Assembly: GCA_030549775.1 (NCBI GenBank)
Contig: CM060174.1
Location: 23,920,693 to 23,984,692 of the forward strand
Length of the DNA: 64,000 nt
From: Tamarix chinensis
Lineage: Eukaryota; Streptophyta; Magnoliopsida; Caryophyllales; Tamaricaceae
Direction of reading: 5' to 3'
Shown: piece by piece, positions 49,301-60,692 of the stretch
Layout: each line of letters opens with the position of its first letter
Numbering within the stretch: position 1 is the stretch's first letter
The notes under the pieces: generated by a model
Database searches by the model: none
Told to the model about the DNA's origin: nothing
The model's input: the letters and a program-made list of their open reading frames with translations, nothing else
Program-made: the position numbers and the translations under genes

Positions 49301-50256
49301 TCTTACAGACACCTCCCTTATCTAAGTCATGAATGCAACGTCCAGCTATATAATGGAAAAGATATTATATGAAATTTGTGGTCTCCAAAATGTCAAAACG
49401 CAATAAGAACATATAACAGTGTTGGCTCAAATTAATCCCACTTTATATTCAGCTGGATCAACAGTCTGATTGCAAGCATTAAATCATCACCTCCAGAGGT
49501 AATGGTAATCACCTCAATGAGCATTGAATCACTGGTCACTGCATCAGGCTCTGATGTAGCATGGCAATGGTCCAACATCAATCTCGTACCAGCAGTTTTG
49601 CCATTTTTCTTTGCGATGGTACCATCTGATGTTGCATGAGAAAGATAATTAATATTACTTTTCCAATAAGCGTGATTGCAAAGCTTTAATAGTTAAAACT
49701 TTCATGAAAGACTCCAATATTTTGCCAGAATAAGAGATATTCTGTTAATTAGGTGAGATGTATCATGTGTCACAAGTAAATAAGCATAAAATAGTTTCTA
49801 TATCTGGTTGCATTTAATTCCTTATGGAAAGCACTTGAAGGTAAACCATTAATCAATGACAGCTGCTACTACAGAAGAAATATTGTGCACTATACCTCTT
49901 TTCATCGCAAACAATAGGTTTTATATTCCCAGCTAAATGATTACCAATTTTATTAGCATAGCATTAGCAGCAGGCATAAAAGATACAGAAATAAGAATAT
50001 ATTACAGGCAGAACTTTAAAAGATGAGTAGAGAAAGGCAAATGACTTATGAACTACATGACCATCAACTCTTGAGAACAAGTATTATGCATATTGGGGTG
50101 AAGCTCACAATGTTTTGACTTTCTAGCAGATGATGTAATCAGCTCTCCAGCTTTCTTTTCCACGTCAGCATTTTCGGGGATATTCTTGTGCAATCTTGAT
50201 ATTCTGGAGCTCTCTCGGGTTGAGTTCCTGGAAGATGGTTTCTTCTTGGTCTGCAT
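46110..50256 (-). CDS. SSP4: CTD small phosphatase-like protein, SSP4/CTDSPL2 type (six coding exons)
   Basis: Predicted Mg-dependent protein serine phosphatase of the FCP1/SCP branch of the HAD superfamily. Relatives dephosphorylate the RNA polymerase II C-terminal domain in the nucleus. Coding exons, 5' to 3': 50256-50109, 49625-49513, 47812-47719, 47301-47002, 46907-46570, 46328-46110. All introns are GT-AG, phases agree, giving 1212 nt and 403 residues. Residues 1-200 are polar, probably disordered, starting MQTKKKPSSRN. The FCP1 domain spans about 210-390: DLDET at 216-220 (nucleophile D216, acid/base D218), FTAS at 271-274, K311 in YLKDLT, DNSP at 327-330. The DLD|ET motif is split by a phase-1 intron. 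The start is the first ATG of a frame without other support. All catalytic residues are present. SSP4, SSP4b or SSP5 orthology is not resolved. Confidence 0.93.
46570..46907 (-). CDS. SSP4: Phosphatase coding exon 5 (catalytic core)
   Basis: Acceptor TTCATGCAG completes the Glu codon of DLDET, then TLVHSSLEPC, VRCRPYLHDFMERVA, IIIFTASQSIYAEQLL, YRESC, KDLT.LGRDL and AIIDNSPQ. Donor CAG/GTATTG at 46569. Confidence 0.95.
47002..47301 (-). CDS. SSP4: Phosphatase coding exon 4 (acidic linker and first catalytic Asp residues)
   Basis: Acceptor TTTGATGCAG gives exon start 47301. A second acceptor 24 nt on (CTTGTATTGCAG, start 47277) keeps the frame. Contains the acidic EEHEDEYEDLDEFDP, FIKNLPEL, and TTLVLDLD at the end; donor GATG/GTAACC at 47001. 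Confidence 0.85.
47719..47812 (-). CDS. SSP4: Phosphatase coding exon 3
   Basis: Acceptor TATTTTGCAG, reading QDDEVAVNYESSTIFSPSFH; donor GGAG/GTCAGT at 47718, phase 1. The STIFSPAFH-type phrase is familiar from plant members of this family. Confidence 0.85.
47820..49512 (-). other. Intron 2 of the phosphatase gene (1.7 kb)
   Basis: No coding signal. It holds a MITE at 48365-48801; otherwise AT-rich. Confidence 0.7.
48365..48801. mobile_element. hAT-like MITE inside a phosphatase intron
   Basis: Inverted ends CAGTGTTTGAAAAGGC and GCTTTTCCAAACACTG with one or two mismatches. The 437-bp interior has GC-richer edges (GGCGAAGTGAGGCGCC, CACCTCGCCTAGG) and no transposase. I see no convincing 8-bp duplication. 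Confidence 0.65.
49513..49625 (-). CDS. SSP4: Phosphatase coding exon 2
   Basis: Acceptor CAACATCAG, then ATGGTACC read in the third phase (GTIAKKNGKTAGTRL...SDSMLIE); donor GAG/GTGATT at 49512. The other two phases contain stops. Confidence 0.8.
50109..50256 (-). CDS. SSP4: Phosphatase coding exon 1
   Basis: 49 codons plus one base, from ATG at 50256 to donor GTGAGC at 50108. This donor was chosen over reading on to the stop at 50053 because it fits the consensus and gives the phase needed by exon 2. The conserved-looking ITSSARKSKH lies just before it. Confidence 0.8.
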
Positions 50257-50319
50257 TCCCAAATAAAAAATGACTGTCTCCAGAAAGCTATTTATCTGTT
50301 TTGCTGATCTAAACAATCA
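50257..50319 (-). other. Probable 5' UTR part of exon 1
   Basis: Acceptor CGCTTGTCAG/TGATTG puts the exon start at 50319. The in-frame codons before ATG have no other support as protein. Confidence 0.4.
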
Positions 50320-50421
50320 CTGACAAGCGGGCATCCTGTTATCAAAACATGATTCATAATAGATCAGCTAACAACGATAACAGCAGTGAATGACAAGGTC
50401 AAACATGTAACGAAAATCTAC

Positions 50422-50464
50422 CAGGAGAATGAGGATCTTGAGACCCCTTCTTCTCTCCACGTCA
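50422..50464 (-). other. Possible small 5' UTR exon
   Basis: GGGCAG/TGACGTGG acceptor and CTCCTG/GTAGAT donor enclose 43 bases. Based on splice-like sites only. Confidence 0.25.
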
Positions 50465-51179
50465 CTGCCCAAAGATAAGATCAAACTCAATAATAACCCA
50501 GTAATATTCTGGTTTTGTATAAATGTTCTAATTTATCAAATTTGGAAACTTCTGCAATAAAATATTTAGAAACACAGATAGAAAATTGGATAATATCCAT
50601 AGCCATATCATATATAAGTGTCTGATTTTATGCAAAGTGTTAAAATATCACCATAGAGATTTGAACTTGAAAAATGAATGACAGATAAATTTTGGAAGCT
50701 AACTATCAAATTAAGTTATAAATTGTAATGGCTATCTATATATTAAATAATTAAATTACACATTATCATCTCATATGGTCACCAAAGGGCTAAACTCTAC
50801 AATTTTACACAAAATTATACAAATCAAATATTATTTGTTATTTACTGGATAAGACAACTGATTTGTTTGACTCTAGTTAACCGCATCAATTATTTTATTT
50901 TTTAATCGGATCAAGTCAAATATTGAATGGGTCATAGAATATTGAATCTGATGAACAACCCCTCATATCCTCTACTTCCCACACTTGTATTTCTTCTCTA
51001 CTATTCTCAATGATCTTAATTTTTGCCTATGAAAGTCTGGAATTATAGCAGGTTTGTGCCAGAAAACAGGGGTATCTGAACAATTTGCAAAATATCTGCA
51101 AGAATTAAGGGGGTGCCTGGCACTATTAGGATTATTATTGCAATTTTGTGCAACATTATGGGCATTTAACCATACCATT

Positions 51180-51660
51180 GACAGCCTAAGTAGAGAAGGA
51201 TTGCTTCAAATATAAAAAGGAGGCTCAACAAGCCTTTGAGAGATTTAGGGAGACTATGTTACCTGTACCCATCCTAGGGCTGCCAGATTTTCAAAGCACC
51301 CTTTGTAGCTGAGACAAATGAATCCGGATGGGTAATGGGGTTGTATTAATGCAATAGGGGCAGCCAATAGCTTTTTTTGGACAACATTTGGGCCAACAAA
51401 CGCTTTACAGTCATTATATGAGCATGAATTGATGGCAGTTGTGCTCGCAGTACATAAATGCAGCCATTACTTGATGGAGCAGAGATTCTCTGAATTTTTT
51501 TATTGAAGAGAGAGGTCTTTCCAGAGGAGCACCTTAATTGGATCACCAACCTATGAAGTTATAGCTTTGATATTGAGTATACGTCCAGGGAGCCTCTGAC
51601 AACATCGTCCAACAGACATACCGAAACAGTTGCAGCCCCTCAATTAGTGTGGTCTACTCA
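51180..51660 (+). pseudogene. Gypsy reverse transcriptase/RNase H relic in the 5' UTR intron
   Basis: Plus-strand frames read EAQQAFERFRETMLPVPILGLPDF, then QPIAFFGQHL, YEHELMAVVLAVHKCSHYL, REVFPEEHLNWITNL and SFDIEYTSREPLTT. This is the Ty3/Gypsy order AFE.LK..M...PVL.LPDF, PIA..S..L, YE.EL.AVV.AV..WRHYL, ..EEQ..W...L..YDF.I.Y..G. Stops and shifts make it dead. It is antisense to the phosphatase gene. Confidence 0.85.
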
Positions 51661-52413
51661 GCGGACAAAATTTTCAGGTCATCTAGTTGTAACATGTACT
51701 CAAAGATTCAGCCCAAACATGCTTTCAATAGCAAAGAGACCTTTGCGAATGTTGGATCGCTAGAAAAAGAATGCCTTTATGCATAATGGCAATTATTTAC
51801 TAAAGCAACGGCACCTAAACCATTTCTTTGAAAACAAACTTGTTTCGGGAACCCATGCAAAGCTTTATACCAGTGAAAGCTGTCTTCTTTAACAATCATT
51901 GAGAGACTATACAGAAGCCTTGTAGACTGCCACTAACATAACATATAAAGACTTCTACAGCTCGTATTTCAAAAATTATCAGGATTACTCCAACTAGTTA
52001 CTTCGCATTAATGAATTCAGTTCTGACTGAGGAAAACAGAACCCAGGTAAAAATATTCAAGAAATCGGCGGCGGTCAGTAACCGAAAGCTCCTCGTAGCT
52101 ACAAAACTCAAACCTCAAAATCAAAAAACTCTACACATCCCGTTCCAATTATCAGCGAATCCGCCTACATAGTCCACACAACATTCCGAGCACTGATATC
52201 AAAATCTATAGACATTTTCAGCCCACAATCCGCAATATCTAAATCATTCAGCTTTAGGTATACAGAAATTGGGCACGGAATTTCAAATGCAGCTTTAAAC
52301 CGCAAGAAATCAATAACCCTAGAGTTGCATGCAGCAACAAAGATAAAACCCAGTCATAAAACCAACAACTGAGAATATATAAAATTAGAGCAAAGAACTA
52401 CACCGGAAATTAC

Positions 52414-52720
52414 CTTGACCAAAGTCGGAACACCAAAAACAAACCAGGAAGTTTGAATTTACTACAGTTTCTGATTATGCTTCTACTGCGATTCAAAAGC
52501 AGCAACAACGGTTAACACGAAAAAAAATAAGGTAGGAGAGACAGCATAGAGAATAAGAGGGAAATGAATACACTGAAAACCCTAGAAATTAGATTATTTT
52601 TTCACCATTTCCATTACCAGAGAAACCGTGGTGGGGGTTTGAAGAGCTGAAGGTTTTTTGCTTTCCCTCCAAAGAGAGAAAAAGGCAGCGGAAAAAATGA
52701 AATGAAAATTTTAATGGAGG
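52414..52720 (-). other. Probable first (noncoding) exon of the phosphatase gene
   Basis: Minus strand CT-rich leader (CTTTTTCTCTCTTTGGAGG, TTCTCTGGTAATGG, CTGTCTCTCCTACC) ending at donor TCAAG/GTAATTTCC (52413). The start near 52700 is inferred from the pyrimidine-rich initiator region; no clear TATA box. Confidence 0.5.
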
Positions 52721-53190
52721 GATCGGAAATTATGATATTTGGTCCGAGTTGTAGAAGATGAGAATGGACGGCACCATTGCAATTTATTTATTTTTATTTT
52801 TAGTCACGGCATTCATATTTTTGACTTCTTGATTAACGTGTCCGACTACCAGGCTTAGGATAATATTATGCTACTTCTATCTGAGTGCGGTGATTTTTAC
52901 GCTCCACTTTTATTGTTGCACTTAAAGAGTTTGTATATCACATGTCAAACAGCGAGTGTACCATCGTATACTGATTCCAAGGCTCAGTTGGATAGGAATA
53001 TAGAACGACGTCGTACTAAATTGTAATTAATAACGCCGTGTAAAATTCAAATATCCGTCCTTTTTCCTACAGCTGGAAAAAAAGGGGAAAAAATTGCGAA
53101 CCGTAGATTCTGTAATGATTTTCGAAACTAAAATGCAAAAGCATCGTCTGAAAACTAACTATGACAATGATATTTATTTGTAATTTTATG
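52721..53190. promoter_or_regulatory. Upstream region of the phosphatase gene
   Basis: Moderately GC DNA ahead of the leader. I see no TATA box or named motif I would defend; position only. Confidence 0.25.
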
Positions 53191-53199
53191 GAAGTTTGT

Positions 53200-54480
53200 T
53201 TTAAATATACTTTAAAATTTTATATTTTTTATATATAAATACACATTTTTTTAATAAATATGGTGGATGTAGTAATATTTTTATAAATTTATTAAAAAAA
53301 ATTTAAAACAAATAATACACATCTTTTTCAACAATATATACATAAATATATATTTTTTAATAAGAATACATATCTTATCTAGTATATTATATATTTTATT
53401 CAATAAAATACACATCTTCCCTATAATAGATTAAAAAAATGTGTATTTAACTCTGTTCTCGTATAAAAGTTATGAATTAATTTAAGACGATAATTGTTAG
53501 CGATAAGATGCATATTTTTTTACAATAAAAAATGTATTATTAATAGAAATCTAAAATGTATATTTGTTGATGTGAATCGAATGGATAATAACTTCTATAA
53601 TATATGTATTGATTTATTTATTTTAAAAGTATATTCATGCGTAAAAGATATACAGTTGTTAATAAAAGATGTGTATTTTTTATATCTATATGGAAAAATA
53701 TAAGATGAATATTTATATATAAAAGATGTTAATTTGACATTCTCCGTGTACCAATTGTGCATTAATTTAAAATATCATTCATTCCAATAAGATTTGTATT
53801 ATTAGCTATAGGATGTATGTTATTATCAATAAGATGTGTGTTATTAATATAAATATAAAATGTCCAATTGCTAATGTGCACGAGTAATAACTTTTACAAA
53901 ATATCCATTTATTGATCGAATTTGTGTGTTTAGGGACAAAACATGTGTATTGTTTCATATTTGTATGGTGAGTTATAAGGTGACCTTTTATGCACAAAAG
54001 ATGTACATTTGGCACTCCCCCTATAATATGTACATTTAAAATTATATTATGTGTAGTTGTCAATATAAGATATGTATTTACCTTTATAAAATGTGCATTT
54101 TATCTTAATGGGGGTGTGCATTTGTCAATATTAGGTATTTATTTATTGATATAAGATGTGCATTTGCCTTGTAAAAATGTGTATTCTTTTAAATAAAATA
54201 TGTATTTATAACATATATATTTATCCATATATTATTTTATGACTTAACGATGTCTATTTATATCCAAAAAATATATATTTAATGTGGCTGCTTAAGGTTT
54301 TTGTTTTGTTAGATAAGTTGTGCGTTAAAAAGATATGCATTCATATCTCAAATATGTATATTTCTTTATATAAGATGTATATTATTTTAGAATATTGTAG
54401 TAAATTCAATTATGCACCTGATTGTAACATGTAATATACACTCGAGTAGCAATATGGAAAAAAGATGTATTTTGATGAAA
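53200..54480. repeat. Dispersed AAGATGTGTATT repeat tract
   Basis: Over 20 loose copies of AAGATGTGTATT-like words. Copies are mostly in reverse form (AATACACATCTTTTT) before about 53440 and in forward form after about 53650. Frames here (53494-53703, 53806-54063) are translations of the repeats. Confidence 0.65.
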
Positions 54481-54588
54481 AAATTGTTTATAATAGGAAC
54501 TATTGATTACCACGATATAGAACATATAATCCCTTATGATTGTTAGACAATTTTTTGTGATGACTAGAAAATCACCCTGCTATACTTA

Positions 54589-54724
54589 TAAGGATGGCAA
54601 TTTTTTCCATGAGTTGGGAGCTTCGTCGAAGATTCCCCATCCACGTTTGGATTTGGTGGGAGATTTCAAGTTTGTAGATTTTGTTATGACAAGTTTGGAG
54701 TTTCCATCCCCAAACCCACCTCAG

Positions 54725-54772
<48 letters not shown>

Positions 54773-55026
54773 TATTAAAATATATTTTAAAAAATAAAAG
54801 CAGGTATTGGAGATGAGGTTGGGCTTTAAGGTTAGGGAATGAATTGATAATGAGAAATAGTTCAAAGAGTGGATCGGGTATAGATATTAATTCCCCGAAG
54901 AATCGAGTCAGGGATTTCATGATAAGAAAAAATCGGAATCGAAGTGGATTCAGGGATGATTTTGCTTATCAGCTTCGAGGACGGTAATGGGGTCCCCGTG
55001 CCCAACCCTTCTTATTGCCATCTTTA
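54589..55026. mobile_element. hAT-type MITE with (TA)n inside
   Basis: Inverted ends TAAGGATGGCAAT...ATTGCCATCTTTA, flanked by TATACTTA (54581-54588) and TACACTTA (55027-55034), 7 of 8 identical. It includes a (TA)n run at 54728-54768. The terminus resembles the MITE at 38044. Confidence 0.8.
54728..54768. repeat. (TA)n microsatellite
   Basis: About 20 uninterrupted AT dinucleotides. Confidence 0.95.
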
Positions 55027-55034
55027 TACACTTA

Positions 55035-55767
55035 ACATATAATCACTTTTTTACCCAAGTAATATTTAATACTTCGAATTTAACCTAACATTAATCTCAA
55101 GAGATTAATATTTTAATCTCACCCTAATTCTTGAAATTATAAATTTAAACCAAATGTTAATCTTAATCCTACTCTTATTCTTCTTTCCCCTTTTCTCTCT
55201 CTTCCTTTTCTTTCTTTCTTTTTGGCCCTAGGTTTCTCTCTCCTATGGGGTTCTCCTTCCTGGCCAATTTTTTTCTACCTAGCCTACAACCACAAGCCTA
55301 CATAAGCCTAATTTTATCATCAACAATATCTCATCTCTTCATTCTAGGGATGTGTCATAGAGAAACTTTACCCAAATCCCCTAATCCCTACCTTACCCAT
55401 ACCCGTTTATACCTCGACCATCGATCATCTCAGCCATTTGCACAACACCCCTCACTTATAAATACCCTTTCTTTATCTCTCCTTACCTAATTAACTGCAA
55501 TCACCAAACTCTCTCCTCTCTATTGCTCTAATAACTACCTCCCTAAATTTTATTCTAGGAAATTTCTGTACCACCTCCCCTACCGACCATTGGCATCAGT
55601 ATCATTGTTAATGTACTCGTACTTCATGGCTTGCCTAGCTAAAAACCTTCCAACCTCTTCCATCCCCACTTCATTATTTGTTGTTCATCCATCACAACCA
55701 CTATGACCATATTTGACTTAATTGCCCCAGCCCATGTGTTTTTTTCTCACTCTCAGACAAGTTGTGT
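55035..55767. other. Pyrimidine-rich noncoding stretch, no gene
   Basis: CT-rich plus strand (CTTCTTTCCCCTTTTCTCTC...), resembling an LTR leader block in sense orientation. The 81-codon frame at 55245-55490 lacks a domain. Confidence 0.4.
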
Positions 55768-56728
55768 TGTACCCATTTTTCACTAACGAAAAATTTCGTT
55801 AAAATATTTGCAAAAGTATAAAATGCATAGGAAAAATGGGGTGTTGTTGTTGTACCTGACACAGGTTAGACGTCCATTGCCTACCCCATATCAGATATAA
55901 GGTTAAACCAACTAAAACACTTAAAACAATAGAGTGCGTGAAATATTATTTAATTAAACAACTTTAAGAGTGTTTATGTCGGAAGACCCTAACGGGCTCC
56001 AACCAAATCATTATAAATGCACGTATATAAAGTATGGGGATACAATAAAATGAATTAGGATATGACACCCAATTTAAAACCTTGATCTGCCACAGACCCC
56101 ACCAAAACCTTCTATATATCATTGCTCTCAAGCCTCGACCCAACAGAGGTAGGCCCTTTACTGTCCATCCCCAATGACCTACACATGCCCCTCTACTTAT
56201 GGAAATGAGTAGGTGACCGAGTAAATGGGCACATCAATATGCTACATATTGATTAAGCCAAGTTTCTCCCTCAATGTACATAAGTATGCCAATTTTCCAT
56301 ACATGAATATAAATTATAGTATGTATCATGATAATGCCTTATATATAGGTATAAGTGTATAAAGACATGCTATCATGCACAATTCCAACAAGAAGTATAG
56401 ATCATGCTTAGATTCACAACCTTCTCATATAAGCACTTACATATTTAAACCTCTAGGGTTTATTTTTTATTATCCCATTCCTTAGGTTATACCATTTATG
56501 TATCCATATATAAGACAAGTCAACCATTCAGTCAATATTCTATTCCATAACCAATTAGTCATTTCAACCATTAGCCAAGTGTATAACCAACAAGTTTCTC
56601 ATTTTGGCCAATCATACCATTACTTCCATTCTTAACTAAGTATTAACCATTCTCTTAGTCATAATTCATAATTTGATCAACCAATTACTTACACATCCAT
56701 ATTTTATTATCATCGAGTAATGGATTGT

Positions 56729-56733
56729 GCACC
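56729..56733. repeat. Left target-site duplication GCACC
   Basis: GCACC precedes TGTAATACCCC (56734) and follows the terminal TTACA at 61944-61948. Confidence 0.9.
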
Positions 56734-57594
56734 TGTAATACCCCGTATTTTTGAAACCTAATTTTATTAAGCTTAATGATTTTATTAGCGTAATCTGATG
56801 TAAAAATAATAATAATAATTATTATTTTAATTTTGATTTGTTTTATGGATTTATCGACGATTTTGAATTCATATTTTAATTTAAGTAATTGTTGTCGTTG
56901 TGAACCATTTTAGACAAATTCGTTCACGACCATGATTTTATTATATTCTTTTAATTTCATTTTTCGGTTAAAAATATGTATTCCCATTCGTTCTCGTATT
57001 TTGATTTTTAATATTTTAGATTCATTTTCGATTATAACTTCGTCGTGTGATTACGATCTTATTTTTGGAGTTATATTTCGTTAACTAAATATATTATTTA
57101 AATTATAGAATTTCTGTTTAAATAGTTAAATTTATTTTAATGATTTTATTTGTAGAAAATATTTCCGACTTTAAATTTATTCGTTTTCGGAAATCCTTAA
57201 TATTTGGGAAGTTTTAAATTAAAAAAAAGATTTTCGGAGTTTATTTATGAAATTCTTTCTAGAATTAATTCTCTTTCGTTTTATGCTTTTAGGTTTACGA
57301 AAAATCGATTTCGGAAATTATTTAAATTAGCTTTGGTTTATTCGAATTTGAATTAAATATTTTAGTATATGTTTTAAATAATTTTTCGGGGTCTTATAAT
57401 GTATTTTCGTAAATAATATAAGTTTTTTTCGTTCGTTGGTAAATTCTTCCGAAAATGTTTCCGAAATTCTTTATATAGCTTTTTATTAATTTTAAGCCTT
57501 CGGATCCGTTCGAAATAAATTTTCGTTAAATAAATTTTATATAAAATCTTCCAATAATATTTTTAGTATTTTATTTTATGTGTTTTTGTAATAA

Positions 57595-57960
57595 AAAAAA
57601 ACCCGCACCCAACCCCGACCGGCGCCCCTCCCTTCTTTTTCTTTCCCTCTTCCCTTTCCCCGACCCCCTGTCCCGCAACCCTAACCCTAACCCTAGCCGA
57701 CCTCCCTCGCCCCTCTCCATCTCCCTAGCTCCTCCTCTCTGCCCCTCCGTCGTCGATCATCGACCTCCAACCGCCAGCCACCACCGTCGGCCGCTGTAGC
57801 TGCAACGTGTGGACAGCAGCAGCGGCGGCAGAGCGCAGCAGCAACGAGCCGCACAGCTCGCACTACTGCCCGGTCACCGGCGAGCTCGGGCGATCACCGG
57901 CGAGCAGTCCTTGGCCCCCGACGAAGCTTTCCTGGCCTCCCTTGCCCCGATTCGTTGATT
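57595..57960 (+). other. GC-rich leader-like block (copy in 56734-61943)
   Basis: Same order as 16615-16950: C/T-rich start, GCAGCAGCAGCGG-type middle, CCCCCGACGAAGCTTTCC, then an AT-rich change at TTCGTTTGGTATAATTTCC. The 73-codon Pro/Ser frame at 57578-57799 is not shared as an open frame of the same kind. Confidence 0.45.
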
Positions 57961-60692
57961 TTCGTTTGGTATAATTTCCGAAAAACCCTAACCTTGTTTT
58001 GATTAATTGGGTATGAATTAGCTTATAAAAAGCTAAATTGATTGTTTTTTTATGTATGTATATGCTGTAAGATTGATTTGGATAGGTTAATTGTATGGTT
58101 ATGTTGAGATTTTGGAAATTTTGGATTTTTAGTCGGGTTATGCCCAAATTTTTTGGATTCGCTCGTTTTTGCGGTTTTGGATAAATTAATTATACAATAT
58201 GTTTTAAAATGTATCCAATTTCATTTTGGATCCATCAATTTGAGAAATTTATGTAGGTTTTATCGGAATTTGATTCCTAGGTCAAATTTTGAGTGTAATG
58301 AAATTGGGTCGTATAATTGAGCCGTTCCACTCAATTGATTTTATAATACCGTTTAAACTGTATTTAATTTTATATTGGAAGTGTTGATTTGGGAAAATTG
58401 TGTGTAATTGATTGTAATTGGATTTTTAGGTCAAAACTCCCGCGGATTTAAATTGGTTTGGGTAATCGGGCTATTTTATTCAATTGGTTATATAAATTAT
58501 ATTATAATATGTTTAATTACATTTTCGAACCGTCAATTGATATGTTTTGGCAAGAATTGATCGGGTTTGCGTTTCGGGCTCGAAAACCCTAATTGTGCTA
58601 AATTGCGTATTTCTTTTATTGGTTTTGAGCAATTGATTATTTGACATGTTATAAAATGCGTTTAATTGCATTTCTAAACATTCAATTTGATTAAATTTAT
58701 AGAATTTTAACGAATTGTATTTTCGGGCCTAAAACCCTAAATTTCAAGTGAAATTATGAAATCGGTTACTTGTATTGTTGTTTTCTAAAATTGAATGTAT
58801 AGAAATAGTTGAAATGGTATTAATTGCTTTCTAATACCTTTAGTTTGAATTAATTAAATTGAATTACTTGAGTTTGTGTCGTGGGCTTTAAAACCCTAAT
58901 TTTTGGGGATGATTTTATAAAATTGATTTTGCTATGTGTATTTTATCTAATCAAATTCTATCTTTGGGTTTTAAATCATTTAAATTCTGTTTTAACCTAA
59001 TCAGTTTGGATTTGGTTCTATGTAAATGGTTAGGTTACCTATTTAGTTGTAAAACCTAATAAATAAGTTATTTTCGATAAATTAGCTTATGATCGATTAT
59101 TCTTTCTCGGGCTTTCCAAATTAAGTTGAAATGTCCCAAGTGATATTTGTATTAATCCGTTTTGATTTAGTTTTAACCTTAAATCTTAATAAAGCTATGC
59201 TTTTAAGTTCTAATTTTTGGTCACATTTTCTAAGAGAGATTATTTGGGTTGTTTGTGTTTGTTTAATTAGAATATGTGAATTATTGATTGATAGAATAGT
59301 TTCTAATTTAGTTTTCGATTTCTATCGGATCTAGGAAAGCTTTCTAGTGGATCCACGAGCTAGGGATCTTTCTCCCTCTTATCTCGCTTAGCTAGCTTCT
59401 GATCCAGGTAAGTCTCGACTTACCTCTACTTATGGGTATTTCGCAAGGATGTGGCTAAGGTCCCTACGTGTTATGTGACTTGTATGCCTTGGATGCCTTG
59501 CATGATTATATGTCATGTTTTACATGTTGTTACTTTACCTGTTATGTGTAGCACAGTTTGGATTCAAGGTATGCCTTTGTGATCGCTCTTGTTACGTGTT
59601 AATGTGGATGTGCTACAAGTTGTGACATGATATGACCCTCTAGGACATGCATGCTAGGGTTTTGGTAGCATGAAATGATAATAAAAGAACACGGGAAAGT
59701 GGACGTTTGGGAAGTTTGTATGGGGGGAACTAGATCTTGCATGAGCGTGATCCTTACGTGGGGAAAGTTGATTGGGTTGTAAGTAAGAGTTTTGGAGAGT
59801 CTTAGAGTGATTGGAGACTTGGTATGAAAATAGTACGTGCGTTGGTGCATAAGAGACCTGATTAGGGTTTTGCGAGTAAGTGTGTGTATTGGGGAGTCTG
59901 CATGGAGTATTTAGAGTCTGCATGGGGATGAATCTTACGTGAGGAAAGTTGATCTAGGAAGTAAATAAGATAACGTCAAAGTTATGGGTCCATTGGAGAC
60001 TTGGGTGCAAAATTTTACGTGAGGAAAGTCGATGTAAGGGTGTCTAAGGGACCCAATTAGGGCTTGGGAGAAATTGGGGAATTTGAAGGGGTACAAGAGT
60101 AAAAATGATTAAGGGAGAGTAGAGTATGGGTTAAGAGTGAGAATTCTATTATATAAAAGATGAGTATGGGTTTCCTTGTGAAAGAAGAGACATGGGGATG
60201 AAAAGAGAGAGGTTACTTGTGGAAGGAGTAAGGTGCTAGGGTCCGATGTGGCCAACTAGGGTTTTACCGAGTACATACGAGGTCGAGGAATAAAAGGATA
60301 TGCTTTGGGCTTTGACTTAATAAGGGTGAGATGTGGGGTGAAGAATAAGTAATGGTAAGGTAAGTGAGAAGAGGTTGGGCCACATAGGTCCAACTAGGGT
60401 TTCCAAGGGGAAAACCCTAAAGGTTGAGAATAGGCAAGATCGATGTCGTAGGGTGTTGGGTTTAACCTACACTTCCAAGAGTTGGCCTTTCATTATGTGT
60501 GAGTTTAAGGGGGGAAATAATGTCGGAGTGTGATTTGGGGTGCACGAGTCTCAACATATGGGACGGGCCCTCTTGGAAGGGAAAGCAGTGGAATGTAGTG
60601 GGCATGCATGTTAGGGTGTGATGTGATTCAATAAGACACGGATAAGACATTAATTACGTAAAGCGAAAGACTGTTGAGCCAGACTCAGTCCA

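Noticed and set aside
50053..50316. Reading the first phosphatase exon through as an 87-codon uninterrupted protein
   Set aside because: A GTGAGC donor at 50108 has the right phase for the next exon, and the residues after it (CELHPNMHNTCSQELMVM) would end the protein before the catalytic domain.
57677..57696. Short run of CCCTAA repeats resembling telomere DNA
   Set aside because: Only three units, and plant telomere units are usually CCCTAAA. It lies inside the LTR leader block, where AAACCCTAA words are common, so it is not an interstitial telomere.
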